A stretch of DNA of 64,000 nucleotides from Persephonella hydrogeniphila (GTDB lineage: Bacteria > Aquificota > Aquificia > Aquificales > Hydrogenothermaceae): assembly GCF_900215515.1 (NCBI RefSeq), contig NZ_OBEI01000003.1, positions 87,899 to 151,898 on the forward strand. Direction: 5' to 3'. Below, piece by piece: positions 55,557 through 62,800 of this stretch (positions are counted from its first letter, which is position 1; each line of letters starts with the position of its first letter). The position numbers and the translations under genes were made by a program. Below the pieces are notes generated by a model. The model made no database searches, was not told where the DNA came from, and saw only the letters and a list, made by a program, of their open reading frames with translations.

Positions 55557-56288
55557 TTATTTTTCAGCAGTTTCCACTCTAAATGGCTTAGGAGGTTTTA
55601 CTTCCCAGCTTCCAAGCCACATTATATAAGTAAGCAGTGCTATACCTCTTTCGTTAGGTACAATTTTTCCGTCTTTTGTTTCTTCAAAATACCACGGATA
55701 TCCAGGCATTACAGATCCTGGAGATGTAGACTGAGGATTGTACAGGTGAGCAACATGCCATCCTATGTTGTGAACGGCCGCTTCCCTTATAAGATCCTGT
55801 CCGATTCTTTTTGTACCCCAGAGAACTGGAGCCTGAAGTTCGTTCTGATATTCTGAAGGATAAGAAACCGTGTTAGATACCCCAGGGATACCAAATCTCA
55901 GTGTTTCATTAGAAACAGGTCTTACCATCTGCGAGTGACAGTTCCAGCATCCTTCAGCAATATACCATCTATGTCCTATTCTGAGAGCTTTAGCAAATGT
56001 TTTTTCATTAGGCTTACAATCTTTTATTACATCTCCTGCACCACTGAAAGACTCTGTGTATTCACACAGTTTCTTGAAGGACTCAGGATAGTATCTTGCG
56101 AGTTTATTAAAGTCTGACCATGCAGTTGTATTCTTAGCGATAGCCTCTGCTGCTAAGTCTTCAACAGATTTCTTTGGGATATCCTTCAGAACAAACATAG
56201 GCAGAGCCCATGATATAAAGTCAGCAAAAAGGAAGAAAATGATCCCGGCTACTAGCGCAACAAATGAAAAACGTTCCATCTTACCCAT
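55557..56288 (-). CDS. ccoO: Cytochrome c oxidase cbb3-type, subunit II (monoheme cytochrome c)
   Basis: The 243-residue protein has an N-terminal membrane anchor (FVALVAGIIFFLFADFISWALP). It carries the heme motif in EGCWNCHSQMVRP, the strongly conserved CcoO signature. The C-terminal SVMPGYPWYFEE contains the distal Met and the segment RIGQDLIREAAVHNIGWHVAHLYNP is typical. About 35 residues after the anchor (AAEAIAKNTTAWSDF, LCEYTESFSGAGD) are additional to the common core. It follows ccoN by 14 bases. Confidence 0.94.
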   Translation of the reverse strand: MGKMERFSFVALVAGIIFFLFADFISWALPMFVLKDIPKKSVEDLAAEAIAKNTTAWSDFNKLARYYPESFKKLCEYTESFSGAGDVIKDCKPNEKTFAKALRIGHRWYIAEGCWNCHSQMVRPVSNETLRFGIPGVSNTVSYPSEYQNELQAPVLWGTKRIGQDLIREAAVHNIGWHVAHLYNPQSTSPGSVMPGYPWYFEETKDGKIVPNERGIALLTYIMWLGSWEVKPPKPFRVETAEK

Positions 56289-56302
56289 TATACTTTACCT
56301 CC

Positions 56303-57694
56303 TTATGCTTCTCTGAGCTCTGCAGTGAGTCCAGTTTTAGCAGTAGCAGTCTTGTAGAAATTGAGAGCATACATGAACAGTCCTGTAATCATCATTATTC
56401 CTGTAATAGATCTGAAGTACCAGAATGGCTTAGAGAAGTTAACTGAGTCGATCCATGGATTAAGTCCTATCCAGTCAAATCCCTGTACAAGTCCGCCTGC
56501 TGTAAGATCTACAAACATCGCAAATACACCTATCATAAGAAGCCAGTAAGCACCTTCTGACAGACCTTTTGAGTACATTGTTTCTTTACCAAATAGTCTT
56601 GGCCATACATACTCAGCCATTCCAAGAACCCATAATCCAAACGTTCCGAACATTATAAGGTGAGCGTGACCTGTAACCCAGTCTGTAAAGTGAATTACCT
56701 TCTGGAATGTTAGTGTAACGTGGAATGCACACTGGAAGCATGTTATCCAATAGAAGATCGCACCTGTGTACATATATCTGAGAGGAACGTTGTATTTTAG
56801 CTGCTCTGCAGAACCTCTTAATGTCATCATAAAGTTAATCAGAACAGATGTAACAGCAAATTCAACTGCAACAGTAGCAAAAACAGCCGAGTACTGTGCA
56901 AACATAGGTATTGGTGACCACAGGAAGTGGTGAACCCCGTTCATTGGATAGAAGAACGCAAGTCCCCAGAAACCGAGTAGTGAAAGACCATGAGACCACA
57001 TAGGTTTTTTCATAATAACAGGTACAAAGTAGTACATAAGTCCCCAAGCTACAGGTGTAACATAAAGACCAACAAGGTCATGGATAAATGTTGACTGAAC
57101 AGCACCTGCTCCAGAACCAACAGCCCAGAATCTTGGAATTAAGTTACCCATGAAAACAACAAGAGGTGTCCACACAAGCATAGCTGAGATGTACCATCCT
57201 GTAACGTAAAGAGGTCCTCTTTGAGATGCTTTAAACAGAGGAGCACCAAACTGGAGAAGATGTAAAAGCAACCAGAAAACAATTATTGGATCAAGCCACC
57301 ACGGAGTTTCTCCCCATTCAACGTTATCAGCCATTCCAAAGAAAAGAATAGCAACAACTGTTATTAAAACTGCTGCCTGCAGTGCTATGAACATAAACCA
57401 TCCAAGAGCATCGCTAAGAACTTTATATCCTGTAAATCTTGGTACAGCCCAGTAAAGGAGACCTGTAAACATATTAACAAGGAATCCATATGCAGCACCT
57501 GCTGTGTGGATCATTCTAACTCTTCCTGGAGATAAAAACTCTATTCCAGGGAATGGATATATACCGTCAAGCTGAAGTGAGTATAAAAATCCCATTAATG
57601 CAACAATTATGAAAAATATAAGACCTAATGCCACATGAGCCTTAACAAGCCCATAGTTGACAAGGTTTTGCAGTTCTTGATTATTAGCTGCCAT
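56303..57694 (-). CDS. ccoN: Cytochrome c oxidase cbb3-type, subunit I
   Basis: Catalytic heme-copper subunit that reduces oxygen. The 463-residue protein has about 12 membrane helices. The conserved heme b and binuclear-centre histidines lie in IHTAGAAYGFLVNMFTG, in the GVHHFLWSPIP helix, and in GHAHLIMFGTFGLW. WAVPRFTGYKVLSDALGWFMF is also typical of CcoN. The cytochrome c gene lies 11 bases upstream, the reverse of the common ccoNOQP order. No ccoGHIS genes are in the window. Confidence 0.96.
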   Translation of the reverse strand: MAANNQELQNLVNYGLVKAHVALGLIFFIIVALMGFLYSLQLDGIYPFPGIEFLSPGRVRMIHTAGAAYGFLVNMFTGLLYWAVPRFTGYKVLSDALGWFMFIALQAAVLITVVAILFFGMADNVEWGETPWWLDPIIVFWLLLHLLQFGAPLFKASQRGPLYVTGWYISAMLVWTPLVVFMGNLIPRFWAVGSGAGAVQSTFIHDLVGLYVTPVAWGLMYYFVPVIMKKPMWSHGLSLLGFWGLAFFYPMNGVHHFLWSPIPMFAQYSAVFATVAVEFAVTSVLINFMMTLRGSAEQLKYNVPLRYMYTGAIFYWITCFQCAFHVTLTFQKVIHFTDWVTGHAHLIMFGTFGLWVLGMAEYVWPRLFGKETMYSKGLSEGAYWLLMIGVFAMFVDLTAGGLVQGFDWIGLNPWIDSVNFSKPFWYFRSITGIMMITGLFMYALNFYKTATAKTGLTAELREA

Positions 57695-57705
57695 TTTTAC
57701 CCTCC

Positions 57706-58467
57706 TTATTTACCTTTGTTCATAAGGTAAGCGATGTAAGAAACGAGATGCCATCTATCCTCTTCAGACAGGAAGTCAAACTTCGGCATTGGAGAACCTT
57801 CAAGTCCAACTGTAAGAACTCTGAATGTGTCTTCTGGTTTTGGTCCAGCTGATCTAACTGGGTACGTAAGATCTGTTGGAGGTACAGGAAGTGTAGAAGC
57901 TATAGGACCATCTCCCCTTCCCTGTTCACCGTGGCATGCAGTACAGTTAGTAGCATAGATCTGCTTACCTTTTTCAATTGATTCAGGAGAGCCAAACCAT
58001 TCTGGTTTTTTAATATGTCTGTAAACAGACTCACCGGGTTTTTCTTTCTGCCATCTGTCAGAGAATGTTTTGATGTAAGCTATAACAGCCCTTTTTTGAA
58101 CTTCTGGAACGAGCTTGAAAGAAGGCATTGGAGTTTGAGGTATCCCCCAGTTTAGAACATGCATCAGATCTTCATCTGTTGGAAGAGTTCCTTCTGGAGT
58201 TGATTTCCACCTGAATACTGCAGTGTTAAAGTTTGGTGGTTTGTCTTTGAAGAACTTTGCTGCTTCAGAATTACCATCACCATTTACGCCGTGACATCCT
58301 ACACAGAACTTGTTGTAAACTTTCCTTCCTGCTTCTTCCTGCGCTGTAAGATCTTTTGTTCTTTTAGCCTGTGCAGGTTTTGAAGAGTAAACATGCAACA
58401 GACCGTAAATGAACAGAGCCGGGAAGAAGAAGAACAGGATCCACTTAACGGCCGTGTTTTCTCCCAT
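57706..58467 (-). CDS. Membrane-anchored two-heme cytochrome c (CcoP-like)
   Basis: The 253-residue protein has a short N-terminal helix (VKWILFFFFPALFIYGLLHVY). Two c-type heme domains follow: FCVGCHGVNGDGN with distal Met in MPSFKLVPE, and NCTACHGEQGRGDGP with Met in GSPMPKFDFL. This is the two-heme layout of CcoP, but the anchor lacks the CcoP PRWW element, found instead in the small gene at 54987. It is the first gene of the oxidase operon and has AGGAGG before its ATG. It could be the electron entry subunit. Confidence 0.9.
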   Translation of the reverse strand: MGENTAVKWILFFFFPALFIYGLLHVYSSKPAQAKRTKDLTAQEEAGRKVYNKFCVGCHGVNGDGNSEAAKFFKDKPPNFNTAVFRWKSTPEGTLPTDEDLMHVLNWGIPQTPMPSFKLVPEVQKRAVIAYIKTFSDRWQKEKPGESVYRHIKKPEWFGSPESIEKGKQIYATNCTACHGEQGRGDGPIASTLPVPPTDLTYPVRSAGPKPEDTFRVLTVGLEGSPMPKFDFLSEEDRWHLVSYIAYLMNKGK

Positions 58468-58536
58468 GAGATTACCTCCTAAAATATTTAATAGACTCTA
58501 TTCTACATAATTTCACAGATTTTTCACAGGGAAGTT

Positions 58537-59211
58537 TCATAATAGAATCTCCTCTCCATATTCCTTCATTACTTTTATAACATCGTGAAAACTGTTAAAC
58601 TGGTATACCCTCTTACCTCTTAAATTTATTTTTTTCAGATACTCAGCTAACCCTCCTGTTGAAAAAATTATATCATTATATTGACTTACGTCAAGATCTG
58701 TAATACCATCCCCAGCATACAATCTAAGTGTTTGATTTTTATAGTATTTTTCTATTATATAGGGTTTACATACACCACAACTTCTTTTACATAATCTGTC
58801 ACATCTGTAAATAAACCGAACATCCATCCTTCCTCTATCACATACAAGACGGTTTGAGTATATCTTTGATATTTTATTAAGATACTTTTCTAATAACGGG
58901 TAGATATAAAAGTCAACTCCCCCGCTCAGTACAACAAAAGGAATTCTGTTGTCGTTCAAAAAATCCAAGAAACTGGCAAAGCCATCTCTCAGTTTTACAT
59001 TCTTGTTGACCCATTCAACAATTTCTTCTTTTTTGTTATAAGGAATCAGATTAAACATCATTCTTATTCCAACATCTATATCCAATACTCCTTCCATCAG
59101 GGAGTTATGGATCTTTCTCCACTCAGGAGGGGCAAACTGCTCCATTATTGATTCAATTACATCTTTTTCTGTGATAGTACCATCAAAATCGGAAAAAAAT
59201 ACAGCGTTCAT
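58537..59211 (-). CDS. HAD phosphatase, MtnX-like (methionine-salvage type)
   Basis: The 224-residue HAD-superfamily phosphatase has the nucleophile motif FFSDFDGTITEKD at the N-terminus, VVLSGGVDFYI as motif II and YAGDGITDLDVS as motif IV. The Cys-rich cap segment (CDRLCKRSCGVCKPYII) matches MtnX, which dephosphorylates the HK-MTPenyl-1-phosphate of methionine salvage. The stop of the upstream RuBisCO-like gene is two bases away, a pairing seen in mtnW-mtnX. Substrate assignment depends on that context. Confidence 0.85.
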   Translation of the reverse strand: MNAVFFSDFDGTITEKDVIESIMEQFAPPEWRKIHNSLMEGVLDIDVGIRMMFNLIPYNKKEEIVEWVNKNVKLRDGFASFLDFLNDNRIPFVVLSGGVDFYIYPLLEKYLNKISKIYSNRLVCDRGRMDVRFIYRCDRLCKRSCGVCKPYIIEKYYKNQTLRLYAGDGITDLDVSQYNDIIFSTGGLAEYLKKINLRGKRVYQFNSFHDVIKVMKEYGEEILL

Positions 59212-59212
59212 T

Positions 59213-60361
59213 TCAAAATTCTGCTATATCAGGATTAATACTTTTACACTCTTCTATATCTGTACCTGTAGACACACACTCCACCGCATCCATATAGGCT
59301 TTTGCTCCATAATCTGAACCTTTTTTAAACTGTATATACCTCCCCCCTATATCGATAGCAATCTGATTTCCAAAATCATTAAAAATCGAGTATATATCTG
59401 TAGGTTTTATAGATCCATACAGAACAGGGAAAGAAGGATTTATATTCTCAAATCGTTCCTGCAAAGAAACAGAAATTTCTGCAGTTCTGTGGTGTGGAAC
59501 ATTTTTGTTCCTGTACGGAGAAGGTATAAGAACAAGATCTCCACCTGAGATTCTGATAAACTTCCCAAATAAAACAGAAGGTTCTATTCCAAAAAGGTCG
59601 TTTTCGTAAAAGAAAGATGGATATCCGGGGTTGACTATAAAAGCAACCTGATATGTATCGGCAAGACACTGAAGATTTTCAAATCCTGCAGGAAAAAGAT
59701 TAATAACAAATATTTTTATTCCCTCTTCTATTCCTGTTTCTATCTTATCTGACATTTCTGTTAAGCTACCTGTTAAAAAAGGAGCATACTGAATGTTTTT
59801 ACCGTACTGTTCTGAGTATTTTTTAACGATATTTTTTACTATTTTAACTCTCTCTTTATACGGAATAAAAGAATCATCAAAAAAGAGTTCATCCTCTCTT
59901 ATTATATCCAAACCGCCTTTTGCTGATTTTTCTACTACATCTTCAAAATAGTTTTTATCCATCCCATTTAGATATTTTAATGTTCCTATTATAATAGGCC
60001 TGTGATGTATCTCTATAAGCTCTCTTACTCCCTTTAAACCAAAATTTGGACCCTTGAAATGGTCAATAAATGCAGGATGAAAATCTACAGATACAAGTTT
60101 TACATTTTCAGGTATGATCAGTTCTCCATAAAGTATAGAAAGTACAGAGTACATATCATGTCTAAAGAGGGTAACGGGAAATCTGACCTTTAATAACGCT
60201 TTATAAACCTTTGCATCTGAATCGAAAAAAGTTTCTACTTCAGTAATTTCTGGACTGTGCCTTATCTCTCCAAATGTATCTTTTATAAAATTTTCAAACT
60301 GTTCCTCTAATCTAAATTTTTTATCTGAACTGAGGAGATATGTAGCCTCTATATAGTTCAT
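59213..60361 (-). CDS. RuBisCO-like protein (form IV), MtnW-related, with altered active site
   Basis: The 382-residue protein has the RuBisCO large-chain fold markers: FKGPNFGLKGVRE (103-114), a lysine at 129 (GTLKYLNG), GGLDIIREDELFF (149-161) and LVLIPSPYR (276-284). The PSPY segment resembles MtnW (DK-MTP-1P enolase). In RuBisCO and MtnW the GGxDxxKxDE motif supplies the carbamylated Lys. Here it is Arg155, with Asp157 and Glu158 kept. The active-site His of MtnW (MAHPA) is replaced by Asn244 (IVNPGY). It is therefore probably not a CO2-fixing enzyme and its exact reaction is uncertain. Confidence 0.8.
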   Translation of the reverse strand: MNYIEATYLLSSDKKFRLEEQFENFIKDTFGEIRHSPEITEVETFFDSDAKVYKALLKVRFPVTLFRHDMYSVLSILYGELIIPENVKLVSVDFHPAFIDHFKGPNFGLKGVRELIEIHHRPIIIGTLKYLNGMDKNYFEDVVEKSAKGGLDIIREDELFFDDSFIPYKERVKIVKNIVKKYSEQYGKNIQYAPFLTGSLTEMSDKIETGIEEGIKIFVINLFPAGFENLQCLADTYQVAFIVNPGYPSFFYENDLFGIEPSVLFGKFIRISGGDLVLIPSPYRNKNVPHHRTAEISVSLQERFENINPSFPVLYGSIKPTDIYSIFNDFGNQIAIDIGGRYIQFKKGSDYGAKAYMDAVECVSTGTDIEECKSINPDIAEF

Positions 60362-60362
60362 A

Positions 60363-60683
60363 TCAAATCTCCTTAATCAGATTGTACACCTCAATAACAG
60401 GATGTCCGGAAAACCACTCTTTAGGAGGTGGATTTTCATGGGCTTTTCTGAATGCCTCGCTTTCGGTGTATTTCTTCAGAGATTCCATATCTCTCCAGTA
60501 AGTTTCTATTATAAAAATATTGTTCTGGCTGTTTGGAGGAAAATTCACAGGGCTCAGTATTTTCATTTTTATAAAACCTTCCTGCTCTTTTAATCCTTTT
60601 TCTCCAAATCTGTTAACCGCATACTCCCTGAACTCTTCCGCATACTCAGGGTTTATAGGAAATTTCGTCATTACTACAATCAT
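60363..60683 (-). CDS. ABM-domain (antibiotic biosynthesis monooxygenase fold) protein
   Basis: A 106-residue ferredoxin-like ABM/heme-monooxygenase fold: VVMTKFPINPEYAEEFREYA is the first strand and helix, then FIKMKIL, the IFIIETYWRDMESLKKYTESEAFRKAH core and a terminal strand VIEVYNLI. The family includes heme-degrading IsdG-like and quinone monooxygenases. No catalytic residue is decisive. Only one base separates it from the RuBisCO-like gene, so the three genes from 60683 to 58537 form one transcript. It might take the place of a dioxygenase in a sulfur-salvage route. Confidence 0.8.
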   Translation of the reverse strand: MIVVMTKFPINPEYAEEFREYAVNRFGEKGLKEQEGFIKMKILSPVNFPPNSQNNIFIIETYWRDMESLKKYTESEAFRKAHENPPPKEWFSGHPVIEVYNLIKEI

Positions 60684-60696
60684 TCTGTATCTCCTC

Positions 60697-62676
60697 CTAT
60701 GTTTTTATTCCACTTAATCTCAAAAGGGCATCTATATCTGGCTCTCTTCCTGCAAAATTTTTGAAAAGTTCCATAGCAGGTCTACTGCCCCCTTTTGTTA
60801 GTATCTCTTCGTAAAAACTTTCTGCTAATTCATCATTATACAGACCGTTATCTACAAACATAAAGTAAGCATCTGCAGATAGTACTTCTGCCCATTTATA
60901 ACTGTAATACCCTGCAGCATATCCTCCTGCAAATATATGGCTAAATGACCACTGAAACTTATTATAAGGAGGAGGTTTTATTACAGAAACTTCTTCCCTT
61001 ACCTTATCTAATATTTTCTGTACATCTGAAGCTGTATACTTATCCAGATGTATAAGCATATCGAACAGGGCGAATTCAATCTGTCTTATCATTCCCAGTG
61101 CTGAAAGGAAATTCTTTGAGTTCTTTAACCTGTTTATCATATCTTCAGGTAGAGGTTCTCCTGTTTTGTAATGAAATGCAAAATTTTTCAGTACAGCTGG
61201 TTCATAAGCGAACTTTTCTAAAAACTGAGAAGGAAACTCAACAGCATCCCATTCAACTCCGGATATTCCACTGACAAAAGGTTCTTTTATCTGACTTAGC
61301 AGGTGATGTAGTGCGTGTCCCATCTCATGAAAAAGTGTTTCAACATCATAAGGTCTTAATAAGGAAGGAGAGTCTTCCGAAGAAGGAGAAAAGTTAGCCA
61401 CTATAAAAGCAACCGGCGGTATCTCATTACCTTTTTCATCTGTATGGTATGTGATCCACTCATCCATCCATGCCCCGTCTCTCTTACCTTCCCGTGCCTC
61501 TAAATCAAGGTACAACCTTCCTAATAGTTTACCTTTTCTGTAAATCTGGTATACAGAAACAGAAGGATCCCACACAGGAACATTTATCTTTTCAAAATCA
61601 AGCTTAAACAGTCTGTTAAGAAAACCAAAAAGTCCTTCTATGACTCTATTTTTTTCAAAGTATGGTTTGTACAGTTCATCATTAACATCAAATTTTTCCT
61701 TTTTTAATTTCTCTGAGTAATAGGCAAAGTCATAAGCCTGAATGTCATCCTCAAGCCCTAATTTTTTTGCATACCTGTTGAGTTCTTCGTACTCTTTTTC
61801 GGCCTGAGATTTACTCTTTTTTGCAAGCTCTCGCAGAAAATCTATAACTTGCTGTGGAGATTGTGCCATTTTTGTAGCAAGGGAAAGTTCTGCATAGTTT
61901 TTAAAACCAAGTATATTGGCTTTCTCATGTCTCAGTGAAAGAATCTCTTCTAATATTTTTTCATTTTCTGGAGCTCTAGTAACATAAGCTTTGTAAAGCT
62001 CTTCTCTTTTTTGTCTGTTATTACAGTAAGTCATAAAAGCTATATAAGAAGGTTGATGTAATGTAAATCTGTAGACAGTTTTTCCATCTTTTATTGTCTT
62101 TGCCTTTTCAAGATCTGTTTCTGGAATTTCTCGGACATCCTCAAAATCTTCCACAATAAGTTCATATTTATCTGTTGCATCAAGAAGATTCTGGGCGAAC
62201 TGGTTTTGAAGCTGTGATAACCGGATATTTATATCTTTAACCTTATTTCTTTTATATTCTGAAAGGTTTACTCCTGAGAGCTCAAAATCTCTTATACCAT
62301 CTTCAAGAACTTTTTTCTGCTCCTGATTAAGTCTATCTTTTTCTTTTTTATAAATCTCTGTAAATGCCTTATATATCCTTTCATCCTGCCCTAAATTTGT
62401 GTAATACTCGGTTAAAACAGGTAAAAGAGATGAATACACTTCCTGTGTTTTAGGGGTGTTCTTCACGTAATTAAGATGCGATATTGGAGAGAAAAGAAGG
62501 TTTAGTTTAACCTGCATTAACTGGTAAGGTTTCACAAAATTTTCGTAAGTTTTATTCTGTATACTGAGAAGTTTCTCTATTTTTTCCTTATTCTGTTTTA
62601 TCTGTTGTAAAACTTTCCTTTTCTGTTCTTCTAAGTTTTCATCATTTACAGTAAATTCCGGAAATATCTGAGCCAT
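60697..62676 (-). CDS. M3-family oligopeptidase (oligopeptidase A/thimet type)
   Basis: Cytoplasmic zinc peptidase for short peptides. With ATG 62676 it has 659 residues, the normal M3 length. The zinc motif is FHEMGHALHHLL, with the third ligand Glu downstream in GVEWDAVEFPSQFLEKF. The C-terminal FAGGYAAGYYSYKWAEVLSAD matches the Tyr-rich substrate segment. An open-frame extension back to TTG 62694 overlaps the hairpin at the end of the TnpB element and is rejected. Its promoter region may have been replaced by the element. Confidence 0.94.
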   Translation of the reverse strand: MAQIFPEFTVNDENLEEQKRKVLQQIKQNKEKIEKLLSIQNKTYENFVKPYQLMQVKLNLLFSPISHLNYVKNTPKTQEVYSSLLPVLTEYYTNLGQDERIYKAFTEIYKKEKDRLNQEQKKVLEDGIRDFELSGVNLSEYKRNKVKDINIRLSQLQNQFAQNLLDATDKYELIVEDFEDVREIPETDLEKAKTIKDGKTVYRFTLHQPSYIAFMTYCNNRQKREELYKAYVTRAPENEKILEEILSLRHEKANILGFKNYAELSLATKMAQSPQQVIDFLRELAKKSKSQAEKEYEELNRYAKKLGLEDDIQAYDFAYYSEKLKKEKFDVNDELYKPYFEKNRVIEGLFGFLNRLFKLDFEKINVPVWDPSVSVYQIYRKGKLLGRLYLDLEAREGKRDGAWMDEWITYHTDEKGNEIPPVAFIVANFSPSSEDSPSLLRPYDVETLFHEMGHALHHLLSQIKEPFVSGISGVEWDAVEFPSQFLEKFAYEPAVLKNFAFHYKTGEPLPEDMINRLKNSKNFLSALGMIRQIEFALFDMLIHLDKYTASDVQKILDKVREEVSVIKPPPYNKFQWSFSHIFAGGYAAGYYSYKWAEVLSADAYFMFVDNGLYNDELAESFYEEILTKGGSRPAMELFKNFAGREPDIDALLRLSGIKT

Positions 62677-62690
62677 AAAGACCTGGTAAA

Positions 62691-62719
62691 CCAAAGTGTA
62701 AAAACTAACTACACTTTGG
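62691..62719 (-). repeat. Perfect 10-bp hairpin at tnpB stop, probable IS right end
   Basis: CCAAAGTGTA (62691-62700) and TACACTTTGG (62710-62719) form a perfect 10-bp stem around a 9-base loop. The arm on the tnpB side is within its last codons and the stop (TAG, 62705-62707) is in the loop. Subterminal hairpins are characteristic of IS200/IS605 ends. On the minus strand the stem ends in GGTTT, so a terminator-like role is also possible. Confidence 0.7.
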
Positions 62720-62800
62720 GCTGGGGTATTTGTATTCCGCCTTATTCAGGTGTGGATATCTCCCCAGCTGGCGGTATTTATCCACACCATAGCCCCTGTC
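62691..62800 (-). ncRNA. Candidate omega-RNA (reRNA) overlapping tnpB 3' end
   Basis: Beside the terminal hairpin, TATCCACACC (62779-62788) pairs with GGTGTGGATA (62749-62758). Inside its loop CCCCAGC (62762-62768) pairs with GCTGGGG (62720-62726), making a pseudoknot. GGCGG (62770-62774) could pair with CCGCC (62737-62741) as an alternative. This stem-plus-pseudoknot just before the right end is what omega-RNAs show. The 5' limit is uncertain. The guide would be the bases just below 62691. Confidence 0.55.
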
